64,000 nt of DNA from the NCBI GenBank assembly GCA_019873645.1, contig JAIOAX010000012.1:1-64000 (forward strand). The letters run 5' to 3'. Origin of the DNA: Chloroflexota bacterium. GTDB taxonomy: Bacteria; Chloroflexota; Anaerolineae; B4-G1; SLSP01. The position numbers were made by a program, and so were the translations under genes. The notes below the pieces were generated by a model that did not search any database, was not told the DNA's origin, and saw only the letters and a program-made list of their open reading frames with translations. Below are positions 25,031 to 34,287 of the stretch, piece after piece. Each line of letters starts with the position of its first letter. Positions within the stretch are counted from its first letter, which is position 1.

Positions 25031-28000
25031 CTAGGGTGCTCCGTAAGCGCGCAGCACGAGCGGCAGGTAGATGGGATACTTCGTGACCGGCGCCACGACT
25101 TTGAAACGGAACAGGTATGGCGCGGGCAAAGAGTTGGCGGCGCGGTCGGCGATGCCGGTTGTTACCTCCACTTCATAGTCGCCAGTCTCCAGCGGCGCAC
25201 GCGGCTGCAGGATGATCTGCTGGCCCGCGAGGTCAAACGTGACGCTGGCCGCCCAGGGTGCGCCTCCCACACGCCTCAAGGTGACCGTGTTGCTGGCAAC
25301 GGTGGTCTCGCTGAGCGGCTCGGAAACGCCGATGCGGATCACCGGGGCGTAGACCGGGCCGGCCGTGTCGGTGAAAACGGGCGTCAGCGTGACGGTTATG
25401 CCTGTCGCGCCGCTGATGGGGCTGGTCCATACCACCTGCGGCGGCGTCGTATCCCCCACCGGTGTTACCGTGATATAGACCTGCGCGGGACGGCTGGTGG
25501 TGATGCCGTTGCTGACGCGGAAGGCAAAGGCATCCGGGCCGGTAAAGTTCTCCGCCGGCGTGTAGATCAGGTCGGGCAGGGTGCCGGTCAGGACGCCGCC
25601 GTAGGGTGCTTCAACGATCTCGTAGGTCAACGGCAATCCGCTGATCTCGCGGCCGCTCAACGTGATGGTAAGCGGCGTCATGTAGGCGGTGGTCAGTTCC
25701 TGCGGGATGGCCGCCAGAGGTGCGACCACGTTCACCCACACGTTGGTGGGCGTCTCTTCCGGCACGGAGGGGAAATAGACGGTCGCCTGATTGCTCACGA
25801 CCGTTCCCGACGGCAGGCCGTTCTTGAGCGTCACGGTATAGGTAATGGCGCCCTGGGAATCGGGAGCACCTTTCGGCCCCAGTTCGCCGACGTACCACAT
25901 CATTTCACGGTTGGCCGCCATATAGATGCCGTTGCCGTGCAGATCGAGCGTGGCTGCGTCAAAGACATCGGGCAGCGGGTTGGTTACATAGACGCCGTAG
26001 GCGCGGCCCTCCCCCTCGTTCTCGTAGGTGATGGTGTAGACGACGGTCTGACCGGGCAGCAGGTCGCCCGCCGGGCCGTAGAGGGCGTTGGGGTCCTTCG
26101 CCTGGATGTTTTTCAGGTCACGGCAGCGCGGCTTGCCGCCCGCAGCGGTGGCGCTGCACCCCTGCGGTTGTGCGGCTTCTGAAGCTGCTACGGTGATCGC
26201 CTGCACCTGCGCGTGCTGCGCGCCCAAGCGTTCCTCGCAATTCACGCAGCCCGAGCCTTTACCGATACCGGAGACGCAACGTTGTCCATAAGCAATACAG
26301 ACGTCGAAGCCGTCAGGAACCCACATCCCGACTGCGGCATTACATATCTCCCGGTAACAACTGTTGGTCATCTCCTCGGTAAAGCCACCGCTATACCGTA
26401 CCTGACCGGCTGTGCAGCAATGCGTGGATGGGTCGTTTCTGCAGTTCACCCAGCAATCGTAGACGAATTCTTTGGCTGTGCTGGTCGTGTCCCAGACTTC
26501 GTAGGCTGCGCCTAGCATGCCGCCGCCGCCGCTGAAGAACGATAGTGCCGTCCAGCTGGCGATGCGCTTGACTTTCTTTTTGATGTACTCCCAACTAACG
26601 ACCTTCGCGCGGCAGTTGCGCGCGCAGATGCTGGTTGTGCAGCCGTCGGCGGTCAGGGAGAGCGCGCCGGCTTCGGGCGTGTACGCCCACGTGCCCCATT
26701 CGCTGGTAGTGCGGGTAAGAAGGTCCATACGCATCCCGCCGCTGCCGTCTTCCACGATGAATTCGCCCGCGTTGATCGTGTAGACGAGCACGTTGTTATC
26801 GTACAGGGTGAGGATGCGGGCTTCACGGCGGGCGACATTGACCAGCACCGCGCCCAGAACGGTCGCGCCATCGCTGCGGGTGACGTTGGCCGCGCTGTGA
26901 TAGGCGTAGCCGGCCGCCAGTGCTGCGTCGTAAGCGGCTTGTAGAGTGGGCGAAACGGCCAGTTGGGCATTGAATTGATCCGGCGTCAGTGGCGTCACAG
27001 TGTTGATGACGACAGGCTGATAGTCAAAGTAGGGTTGCGTATCCAGTTCGCCGGGATTGTAGTTATCCGCCGTGAAAATGGTGATGGTGCTATCGCTATA
27101 ACTGCGCTGCAATCCCCACAGGAAACGCACCTGAAAGGTAAGTGTGCCGGCGCTGCCCGACGGCAGGTCACCCAGTTTCCAGAAGAGCTGATCCCGTTCC
27201 CGCCAGTAGATGCCGCCGTTGTCAACCGACACCAGGTCGCCCGCCGCCGGCAACTGCACCACCACCAGCGCATTGCGCACGGTATCGGTCAACAGGTTCA
27301 TATACTGGATGGCGTAATCTACCGTTTGTCCCGGGCTAATGAAGGCCGGCGCCCTGGTCGTGAACAACAGGTCGCCCACCATCTGCCCGCCCTCCGGCAG
27401 CGCCGTCAACCACGGATCGAACACCACGTTGTCGCTCACCTTGTCGCCCGCGCCAGAAGGGTTGAGCGTGGCGTGATACGGCCCGCTGGCGTCGCCCCAG
27501 TAGTTCTGGCGGGCGTAGACGGTGGCGGAGTTCAGGTTGCGCACGCCGAAGTCGGTGTTGCCGCCAAACACATTGTCGCTCAGCGCTACGCTCTGCGTCG
27601 TATCCTGCACCAGCACGCCCGTGCTATTGGCCCAGAAGACGTTGCCGGTGAGGATGTGGTAGCCGGTGCTATTGAGGATGCGCAGTCCGGCGCCGCCGTT
27701 GTTGCGGATGGTCGAATCACGCAGGATCAGGACGCCGCTGCCCGACTTTAACACGCCAGCATCGTCTGACCAGTATCCCGCATAAGCCACGGTCGCGTGC
27801 TCCAGGGTGGCCGAACCGGCGTTGCGCACGATGATGCCCCACCACCAATCGCTTGTCTCTGCCGTGCCGGTGAAGGTAATCGGTTGGGTAGCCGTGCCGG
27901 CGGCGTCCAGCGTTCCCTCCACCACTAACCCCTTGTACTGCGCAAAAGCCACCTGCACACCGGGTTGGATCGTCAATGTCGCAGTCGGCCCGACGGTGAC

Positions 28001-29947
28001 ATCGCCCAATACGCGGAAGGGACTTCCGGCTGGGTCAAGCGTCATGCCCGTGAGTCGCGTGCCGCCGTTGATGCCCACCCCGGCGATGCCGTTGCCGCTG
28101 ATGATGTTATCCGCGTATTTGAAAGTGTCGTTAAGGTTCTGCAAGATGCCGTACTGCGCGTTGTCCCGAAACTGACAGCCGCTCGCCGTCACCGGCCCGG
28201 CGTTGTTCAACCGCAGGCCGTTGGTGTTGCTGAAGAAGGCCGAGTTTTCCAGGGTGATGGCGCCGGTGTTGTTGTTTATCTGCATGCCGGCGCCGTTATT
28301 GTCGTAGATGCGACAATTCCGCACCTCCACCTGGCTAACTGCTCCGATCAAAAGCGCCGGGTCGCCATACATCCCCGCCGAATTGATGGCGCAATGGGCG
28401 AAGCGCGCGGAACCCGAGTCAACGGCAATCAAGCGATACAGGCCCGGCCTGGGTGTCGTGTAGGCGGCGGTGAAGGTGATGGGCTGCGTGGCTGTGCCTT
28501 CCGCCAATAACGTGCCGCCCTGCACGCGCAGCCACACGTTGTCGAGATCAAAGGCAAAGGTCGTGCCGGGGAGCAGCGTCAACGTGGTGCTGACCGGCAC
28601 ATAGAGGTCGAAGTCCAGGATAAAGGGTTTCCCCCCAATCCCCACGCCGTCCAGGGTTACATCGCGGGCCAGCGTGCCAGAGGGCAGGTATACGGCATCT
28701 GTCCCGTTGCCGCTTAACGTCACGTCGCGGTAGGTCGGGTTCATGTTGACCGTATCCTGCCGGATGGCGAAGCCGCCGTTGCCGGTCACGAGCACACTTT
28801 CCAGAGTCGGGGTGATGCCCACGCCGCTAAGGGCGATGCCGGGGCCGGCGTTATCGCGCACAGTGCTGTGGCGTATCTGTACGTCGGAGGTCTGGATACT
28901 CAGACCGGCCTCATTGCTGTTGTATCCGGCGCGCTCAAGGGTGACATAGTCCAGGCGAGCACGGCTGTTGGGTTCGATTGACAGATAGCGCCAGCGGCTG
29001 GAACTATCCACCATATTGACGGTAAAGGTGATGGGTTTTTCCGCTGTGCCTTCCGCCAGCAGCGTGCCGCCCTGTACCCGGAGCCAGACGTTGTCTTTAT
29101 CCATCACCAGCGTGGTGCCGGGGAGCAGCGTCAACGTGGTGCTGACCGGCACATAAAGGTCGAAATCCAGGAGCAAAGGGCCGCCGGTGATGCCGGTGCT
29201 GTCCAGGGTCACATCGCGGTTGAGCGTGCCGGTGGGCAGGACGACGGCATCGAAGCCGTTGCCGCTCAGCGTCACATTGCGATAGGTGGGATTCATATTG
29301 ATCGTGTTCTGGAACACGGCGCGGCCGGCATTGCCCGTCACCGTCACGTCCTCCAAAAGCATCGTCGCGCCCTCGCCGCCCAGCTCGATGCCGGGGCCGC
29401 CGTTATTGCGCACGATGCAGTTTTGCACCTGGACGTCGCTGGCGAACAGGCGCAGCGCGGCTTCGCCGTATTTGCCCTCCGCTTTTTCGATGACACAGTG
29501 CATAAGCTGCGCGCTGCCGCTCTCGACGGACAGGTAGCGCCAACTGGTGAGATTGGCGGTGAACACGACAGGATTATCGGACGTGCCCTGAACGTTCAAA
29601 GCGCCGCCCTGCACTCTGATCCACATATTGTCATAGACCTGCACCTGGACGCCGGCCTGAATGGTCAACGCGCCGCCGGGCTGAACATAGAGGTCGGCGG
29701 TGACGCAGTAGGGGCTGCCGGCCGGTGTCCATGTGACCGGGGCGGTGATGTTGCCGGAGACAGAAGTTGTACATGCCTGCGGGGCGTGCGTACCTGAGAG
29801 CGCCTCAGCGGCCGGTTGGCCTCTGTCGGCTTCTTTGGCGAGAACAAGGGTCGGGGCATGCACGAGGCTGTAGCCGCCTACCAGCATCCCGATCAATCCC
29901 GCAAACAACACACAGACCCACAATCGTTTCGTAAAGTTGCCAACCAT
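25031..29947 (-). CDS. Large secreted beta-helix protein with DUF11-like and Cys-rich regions
   Basis: 1638 residues with a Sec signal peptide (MVGNFTKRLWVCVLFAGLIG). Residues 40-900 form a right-handed beta-helix with many short turns and a 184-residue internal duplication. DUF11-like domains follow (PALYGPAGDLLPGQTVVYTI form). A cysteine island of 15 Cys in about 180 residues lies near 1100-1277. Cadherin-like and Ig-like modules come next, and the extreme C-terminus is YPIYLPLVLRAYGAP. GGAGGTGAGTAT before ATG 29947 gives the start; the longer frame lacks one. It is probably a cell-surface or extracellular adhesin or polysaccharide-binding protein; no catalytic motif was recognised. Confidence 0.8.
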   Translation of the reverse strand: MVGNFTKRLWVCVLFAGLIGMLVGGYSLVHAPTLVLAKEADRGQPAAEALSGTHAPQACTTSVSGNITAPVTWTPAGSPYCVTADLYVQPGGALTIQAGVQVQVYDNMWIRVQGGALNVQGTSDNPVVFTANLTSWRYLSVESGSAQLMHCVIEKAEGKYGEAALRLFASDVQVQNCIVRNNGGPGIELGGEGATMLLEDVTVTGNAGRAVFQNTINMNPTYRNVTLSGNGFDAVVLPTGTLNRDVTLDSTGITGGPLLLDFDLYVPVSTTLTLLPGTTLVMDKDNVWLRVQGGTLLAEGTAEKPITFTVNMVDSSSRWRYLSIEPNSRARLDYVTLERAGYNSNEAGLSIQTSDVQIRHSTVRDNAGPGIALSGVGITPTLESVLVTGNGGFAIRQDTVNMNPTYRDVTLSGNGTDAVYLPSGTLARDVTLDGVGIGGKPFILDFDLYVPVSTTLTLLPGTTFAFDLDNVWLRVQGGTLLAEGTATQPITFTAAYTTPRPGLYRLIAVDSGSARFAHCAINSAGMYGDPALLIGAVSQVEVRNCRIYDNNGAGMQINNNTGAITLENSAFFSNTNGLRLNNAGPVTASGCQFRDNAQYGILQNLNDTFKYADNIISGNGIAGVGINGGTRLTGMTLDPAGSPFRVLGDVTVGPTATLTIQPGVQVAFAQYKGLVVEGTLDAAGTATQPITFTGTAETSDWWWGIIVRNAGSATLEHATVAYAGYWSDDAGVLKSGSGVLILRDSTIRNNGGAGLRILNSTGYHILTGNVFWANSTGVLVQDTTQSVALSDNVFGGNTDFGVRNLNSATVYARQNYWGDASGPYHATLNPSGAGDKVSDNVVFDPWLTALPEGGQMVGDLLFTTRAPAFISPGQTVDYAIQYMNLLTDTVRNALVVVQLPAAGDLVSVDNGGIYWRERDQLFWKLGDLPSGSAGTLTFQVRFLWGLQRSYSDSTITIFTADNYNPGELDTQPYFDYQPVVINTVTPLTPDQFNAQLAVSPTLQAAYDAALAAGYAYHSAANVTRSDGATVLGAVLVNVARREARILTLYDNNVLVYTINAGEFIVEDGSGGMRMDLLTRTTSEWGTWAYTPEAGALSLTADGCTTSICARNCRAKVVSWEYIKKKVKRIASWTALSFFSGGGGMLGAAYEVWDTTSTAKEFVYDCWVNCRNDPSTHCCTAGQVRYSGGFTEEMTNSCYREICNAAVGMWVPDGFDVCIAYGQRCVSGIGKGSGCVNCEERLGAQHAQVQAITVAASEAAQPQGCSATAAGGKPRCRDLKNIQAKDPNALYGPAGDLLPGQTVVYTITYENEGEGRAYGVYVTNPLPDVFDAATLDLHGNGIYMAANREMMWYVGELGPKGAPDSQGAITYTVTLKNGLPSGTVVSNQATVYFPSVPEETPTNVWVNVVAPLAAIPQELTTAYMTPLTITLSGREISGLPLTYEIVEAPYGGVLTGTLPDLIYTPAENFTGPDAFAFRVSNGITTSRPAQVYITVTPVGDTTPPQVVWTSPISGATGITVTLTPVFTDTAGPVYAPVIRIGVSEPLSETTVASNTVTLRRVGGAPWAASVTFDLAGQQIILQPRAPLETGDYEVEVTTGIADRAANSLPAPYLFRFKVVAPVTKYPIYLPLVLRAYGAP

Positions 29948-30047
29948 ATACTCACCTCCATTGAAAGTTGTTTTAATATTGGCACGTTGAAACATCTGTT
30001 GCAATGCGAATGACCTACTCATGCTGTCAGCTACGATATGCAAGTTT

Positions 30048-30080
30048 GAAATCCGTTAAAATCCGTTCAATCCGTTTGAC
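30048..30080. repeat. ATCCGTT-type dispersed repeat
   Basis: AATCCGTTAAAATCCGTTCA-type steps ending TCCGTTTGAC lie between the beta-helix gene and yigZ. The same family is at 43920-43975 and 55856-55884. Confidence 0.7.
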
Positions 30081-30113
30081 ATATTTTCATCTGACCACCG
30101 GCGGACCGCAGGT

Positions 30114-30758
30114 TTATAAGGAAACCGGCATAATCGTCGCCGCATTCGTCTCGACGATCTCCGCCTGTACCCGCCCGGCCGAAAGCTCCCGCAGTGCAGT
30201 CTGGAACGCCGGGAAGTGTGCCATGGCAAAGCGTGCGGTCAATGTCACGTCGCCGGCAAAGTCCTCGTCCAGAATTTCGCCATGATGGGTGGCGACGAGC
30301 AAACGCACCGGCTCGAAGAGGTTGTAGGGGACAGCAACCATCACCGTATGGGTGGGGATGCGCTCCGCGAGCGGCAAGACGCGCAGCACCTCGCGGACGG
30401 CGTCGCCGTAGGCGCGCACCAGGCCGCCTGTGCCGAGCTTCGTCCCGCCGAAGTAGCGCGTCACGACGACGGCCACGTCACCCAAGCCGCTGCCCTGCAA
30501 CACCGCCAGCGCCGGGCGGCCCGCCGTTCCGGCAGGCTCGCCGTCGTCGCTGCAATGCGCGATCACCGAGGCACCGTGGCCGATCACAAACGCCGGGACG
30601 TTGTGTGTCGCATCGGGGAACTCGGCGCGGATGCGGCCGATGAAGGCGCGCGCCTCCTCTACGCTGAAAACCGGTGCCGCCGTCGCAATGAAGCGTGAGT
30701 TGACGACGACGATTTCAATGCGCGTTTCACGGGCAGGGATGAAGTAGCGATGGATCAT
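30114..30758 (-). CDS. yigZ: YigZ/IMPACT family protein
   Basis: A 214-residue protein with the IMPACT N-terminal domain (SRFIATAAPVFSVEEARAFI, HNVPAFVIG, SDDGEPAGTAGRPALAVL, VVVTRYFGGTKLGTGGLVRA) and a C-terminal DUF1949-like domain. These proteins are widespread and linked to translation control or starvation response; the exact role in bacteria is unsettled. The frame is open 29 codons upstream, but MIHRYFIPARE at 30758 aligns with the family start. Confidence 0.9.
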   Translation of the reverse strand: MIHRYFIPARETRIEIVVVNSRFIATAAPVFSVEEARAFIGRIRAEFPDATHNVPAFVIGHGASVIAHCSDDGEPAGTAGRPALAVLQGSGLGDVAVVVTRYFGGTKLGTGGLVRAYGDAVREVLRVLPLAERIPTHTVMVAVPYNLFEPVRLLVATHHGEILDEDFAGDVTLTARFAMAHFPAFQTALRELSAGRVQAEIVETNAATIMPVSL

Positions 30759-30847
30759 TGACTTATCACAATAGAAAATTATACTTAAGGTATCAACCAG
30801 AAACGGTGTGAAACGAATGAAAAAGAAGCACAAAGTTACCGGCACAA

Positions 30848-31162
30848 ATGCTTCCCATCACCCTCTTACCGCAACTGCGCCGTTATCTGCATCAACTCTA
30901 CGGCAAGCGGTTGGTGGATGTTGTGCTGTTCGGCTCCCATGCTCGCGGCGACGCCGCACCCGGCTCAGATATTGACGTGCTGATCGTATTACAAGGCCCG
31001 GTCAGCCCCGGAGAAGAAATCGCCCGCGTAGGAGATTTCACTGCGGCCTTGTCGCTGGAACACGATGTTGTCATCTCCTGTACCTTTGTCTCCGCAGAAC
31101 GTTTTCGCAGTGAAAAAAGTCCTCTGTTTCTAAATGTGCGCCGTGAAGGCGTCCGAATATGA
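30848..31162 (+). CDS. Minimal nucleotidyltransferase (MNT), antitoxin-like
   Basis: A 104-residue nucleotidyltransferase with the catalytic GSHARGDAAPGSDIDVLIVL motif (GSx10DxD) at about 29-46. MNT proteins next to HEPN genes adenylylate or otherwise neutralise the HEPN partner. Its stop overlaps the HEPN start as ATGA (31159-31162), a typical pair layout. It is complete. Whether it is still needed is open because the HEPN gene is frameshifted. Confidence 0.85.
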   Translation: MLPITLLPQLRRYLHQLYGKRLVDVVLFGSHARGDAAPGSDIDVLIVLQGPVSPGEEIARVGDFTAALSLEHDVVISCTFVSAERFRSEKSPLFLNVRREGVRI

Positions 31163-31544
31163 CTCCTGAACAACAAGCACTGCTCAACAAAGCACAGGCC
31201 AGCCTGGATGCAGCACGGCTTTTGGCAAGCCAAAACTTCCACGACTTTGTCGTATCACGCGCCTATTACGCGATGCTTTACATCGCCGAGGCGCTCCTTC
31301 TCGAACATAATCTGGCGTTTTCCAAACACTCAGCCGTCATCGCCGCTTTTGGACAAAATTTTGCGAAGACGGAACGCGCCCCCAGAAATTCCACCGCTAT
31401 CTGATTCAAGGTATGGATAGCCGCAACGTCGGCGATTATGACATCAACTCACACTTGTCCACTACAGACGCCGCCGAACAAATTGCGCGGGCTGAAGAAC
31501 TCCTTGCATTTGCACAAGAATTTTTCAGTACTCAATGCGGGTAA
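31159..31544 (+). pseudogene. HEPN-domain gene with a frameshift
   Basis: The first 75 codons give a HEPN domain (AARLLASQNFHDFVVSRAYY, AMLYIAEALLL, AFSKHSAVIAAFGQNFAK). At a run of five C residues (about 31379-31383) the frame breaks. Adding one C restores KFHRYLIQGMDSRNVGDYDI and the expected C-terminus, ending at TAA 31542-31544. Read as is, translation stops at about 31404 after 81 residues. The homopolymer makes sequencing error a real alternative to true decay. It is paired with the MNT gene upstream and overlaps the 3' end of the convergent radical SAM gene. Confidence 0.75.
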
Positions 31545-34068
31545 CCTCTACCTGCGCCTCGCGCCAGCGTTCCGACTCCGGGAATGAACGCAGGTAGTCC
31601 AGCAATTCAAATTTCGGGCCGATGACCAATCGAGCAGTGAACGCCGTCTCATCCTGTGTGAACTCACCCGCGAAAAGCATTTTCTTCTTCAAAGTCTTTT
31701 CAGGGATGTCAAAGGTATATCTCTCCCCCACCCTGCGGATGTTGACCGGCGCATAAGCCGCGTGCAAGAAACGCCGCAACTGTGTTCCGGCCTCCGGGAA
31801 ATACAACGCTGGCAGTACCAGCGCAATTTCCATCCGCGCAAACGTCCCCACCTCAAACCCAGCAACCCAGCCCAGGAAAAGTAGACGGTAGACGGTAGAC
31901 GGGAAATGGGAGACAGTAGACGGTAGACAGTAGACAGGTTGCCTCTCATCCAGCACTTCGATTAACGCTGAGACATCCCAGGCTTTGAGGGCGAAGACGG
32001 TTTCGCCGTACAGGTTGGCATAGCGGCGGCGGTTATCTTTGGTCGTGAAAAGGCTTTCCTCCACAGAAAGCAAGTTGTCGAGCAGTTCAGGGTACTGCGC
32101 CAGCAAGGATTGCATCACCCAGGCGTTGAGCCAGGCGGGATCGCGGCCCGCGGTATCCGGCGGCAACCACAGCCGTGCATAGAGGGGCTTGAGCCGCCAT
32201 TTGGTGCGCATCACGACCTCTAATTCGCGCAGGTATGCCCCGCCGGGACGGCGCATGGCGTGTCCGGTGATCGCTTGCCGCTGCGCCGCGTCGGTACACG
32301 CGCCGCACGCCAGACACACGCTTCCCAGGCAGTAGCCATCATCCACGCCCTCCAACGCCTTCCGGTATTGTTCATATAGGAAGCGCGATGCCACATCCGC
32401 ACGCACAAAAGCCATCGGGAAAGCATATTCTGGCCCCTTTGCGCCGAGGAAGGCCTCATTCCACTGCCCATGTTCCTCCATCCACGCCCGCAGCGCATTC
32501 CAGTAGCCGGGTGTGAGGGTGAGATCGTAACAGTGGCCCTGTCGCGCCAATGCCAGCACCGGTTCAGGCAGCCAATGCCCGCCCAACGCCAACACCTGCG
32601 AGACGGCATATTCCTCCCACTCCACTGCCAGCCGGAACTCAAAGCCGTTGGTCTCGCAGGCCGACTTCACCGAGCCGATGATCGGCCGCCATTCGGCTTC
32701 TTCGAGGAACAGCCAATCGTAGCGCAGCGGCGTGAAGGGCATGCGCACGAGCAACCCAAAGCTGAAGATGAGGCGCACGCCGCGATTCGTGCGCTGGTGC
32801 ACGGCCTTCAGGCGGCCCACAAACGTGCGGAATTCATCCAGGTCGGCCTCCGTCTCGTGGCCGGTGAGGATGTAGAACAGCTTGATCTCACGGATCCTCA
32901 GCCGCAGCAGCCGCGCCAGCACGCTCTCGATTGCGGCGTCATCGAGGCTTTTGTGCAAGAAAGCGCGCATCCGCCGGCTGATGCCCTCAATGCCCAGGGT
33001 AAAACTGCGCTTGTCGGCGAGCACTTCCGCCTCCAACAACTCCGGCAGCACCGCTAACACGTCCACACGTTGGCTTTTGAAGCTCACCCGGTCGTAGAGG
33101 CGATTCAGCGTCAGGAGCAGGGACAAAATATCCGCGTGGGTGTTGAAGTTGAAGCTGTACAGGTCTACCTCAACGGCGCCCTGTTGCTGTTTGAGTTTTC
33201 GCGCCACCGTGAGAATCGCCTCCGGCGACAGCTCGCGGTACGGTTTGCGTTCGTAGCCCTCAAAGCAGAACGTGCAGAACGCCGGGCAACCGAAACTGAT
33301 CTGTAACTTAGCCGTCGCCGCTTCGGGGCTATCCAGCAGGGGATACCCGGTCAACAAATCGTCCACATGGGGTTCGCCGCACACGGCCTTCCGCACCATC
33401 TGCGGCGCGAGCTGGCAACTCGTGTCACAAGCCACCCACAACCCGGTCACAGACGCCACCGCCTGTAACAGCCGCTCGCGTTTGGGCAACGCTGCGCCCT
33501 CTGCAAGGACACGCACGAGCCTTTCCACTTCACGCTCACCCTCGCCGAAGAAGAGCGCGTCCGCCACACAATCGCCCGTCGCGGTGACGATGGCCTGCGT
33601 CGCCAGCGCATTAGAGCCGCCCAGGATGAGCGGGGGATAGCGCGCATCCCGTTCGCCGGCCAGCAACGGCACGCCAGAATGATGCAGCAGGTAGGGGAGG
33701 TTGATCAATTCCAACGTGTAGGCGTTGGAGATCAAGACCACATCGAAGTCCTCAAGGCCGTGCCAGGATTGCGTGCCCACCAGTAACGGTACCCCCGCCG
33801 CCAAGAACCGCGCGCGGTCGTGTTCCGGTGGGAAAAAGGCCATGTCAATATACGCATCAGGCAGCGCCCGCCGCACGGCTTGAAACAGGAACAAATGCGG
33901 TGTCGAGCGATCCACATCGCGGAACGGCGACAGACGCACAATCAACGCGCGGAAATTCGCCGTCTCGAACGCCGGGTTGCAAAACGTGGGGTTGGGATCA
34001 GGGCGGTACAGCGACGCCTGCTGAAGCAAAGGCCAGTGATGCACGAAGAATTCCTGATAGTGCGTCAT
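31525..34068 (-). CDS. Large radical SAM protein, B12-binding-like, with repeat-derived insert
   Basis: 847 residues. The N-terminal B12-binding-like Rossmann region (residues 40-200) is followed by a radical SAM core whose cluster motif is CPAFCTFCFEG near residue 260. A long C-terminal part includes a Cys motif (CLGSVCLACGAC near residue 590) and a helical end. About 20 residues near 709-730 (PVYCLPSTVSHFPSTVYRLL) come from GTAGACG-type repeats. The reaction is not known; the layout recalls uncharacterised rSAM families that modify RNA, protein or lipids. It stands alone; its 3' end overlaps the HEPN gene. Confidence 0.8.
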   Translation of the reverse strand: MTHYQEFFVHHWPLLQQASLYRPDPNPTFCNPAFETANFRALIVRLSPFRDVDRSTPHLFLFQAVRRALPDAYIDMAFFPPEHDRARFLAAGVPLLVGTQSWHGLEDFDVVLISNAYTLELINLPYLLHHSGVPLLAGERDARYPPLILGGSNALATQAIVTATGDCVADALFFGEGEREVERLVRVLAEGAALPKRERLLQAVASVTGLWVACDTSCQLAPQMVRKAVCGEPHVDDLLTGYPLLDSPEAATAKLQISFGCPAFCTFCFEGYERKPYRELSPEAILTVARKLKQQQGAVEVDLYSFNFNTHADILSLLLTLNRLYDRVSFKSQRVDVLAVLPELLEAEVLADKRSFTLGIEGISRRMRAFLHKSLDDAAIESVLARLLRLRIREIKLFYILTGHETEADLDEFRTFVGRLKAVHQRTNRGVRLIFSFGLLVRMPFTPLRYDWLFLEEAEWRPIIGSVKSACETNGFEFRLAVEWEEYAVSQVLALGGHWLPEPVLALARQGHCYDLTLTPGYWNALRAWMEEHGQWNEAFLGAKGPEYAFPMAFVRADVASRFLYEQYRKALEGVDDGYCLGSVCLACGACTDAAQRQAITGHAMRRPGGAYLRELEVVMRTKWRLKPLYARLWLPPDTAGRDPAWLNAWVMQSLLAQYPELLDNLLSVEESLFTTKDNRRRYANLYGETVFALKAWDVSALIEVLDERQPVYCLPSTVSHFPSTVYRLLFLGWVAGFEVGTFARMEIALVLPALYFPEAGTQLRRFLHAAYAPVNIRRVGERYTFDIPEKTLKKKMLFAGEFTQDETAFTARLVIGPKFELLDYLRSFPESERWREAQVEVTRIEY
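31879..31940. repeat. GTAGACGGTAGACG repeat inside the radical SAM gene
   Basis: Tandem GTAGACG steps (GTAGACGGTAGACGGTAGAC and relatives) are embedded in frame in the coding sequence. They encode PSTVYR-like peptide steps on the minus strand. Confidence 0.85.
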
Positions 34069-34194
34069 TAAGGGATATTGTACTCGAAAGAGACAAAATG
34101 CAAGAGACAGGTGGCAAGGGGGCTGATAAGTCGCCCCCGTCCCGAGCAGCTCTCTGGATTGCGCGCTTCAGAAAACGAGGCTATACTATATTCA

Positions 34195-34262
34195 ACCATT
34201 CATCATTCGCCGATTCGCTGATTCTTTGACTCGCTGATTCTTTGATTCGCTCATTCGCCATC
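34195..34262. repeat. ATTCGCTGATTCTTTG dispersed repeat
   Basis: Steps of CGCTGATTCTTTGACTCGCT type, the reverse complement of the GAATCAGC family, precede the VWA protein gene. Confidence 0.8.
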
Positions 34263-34287
34263 TTTCCTATGGGGAGGGTTGCATGCT

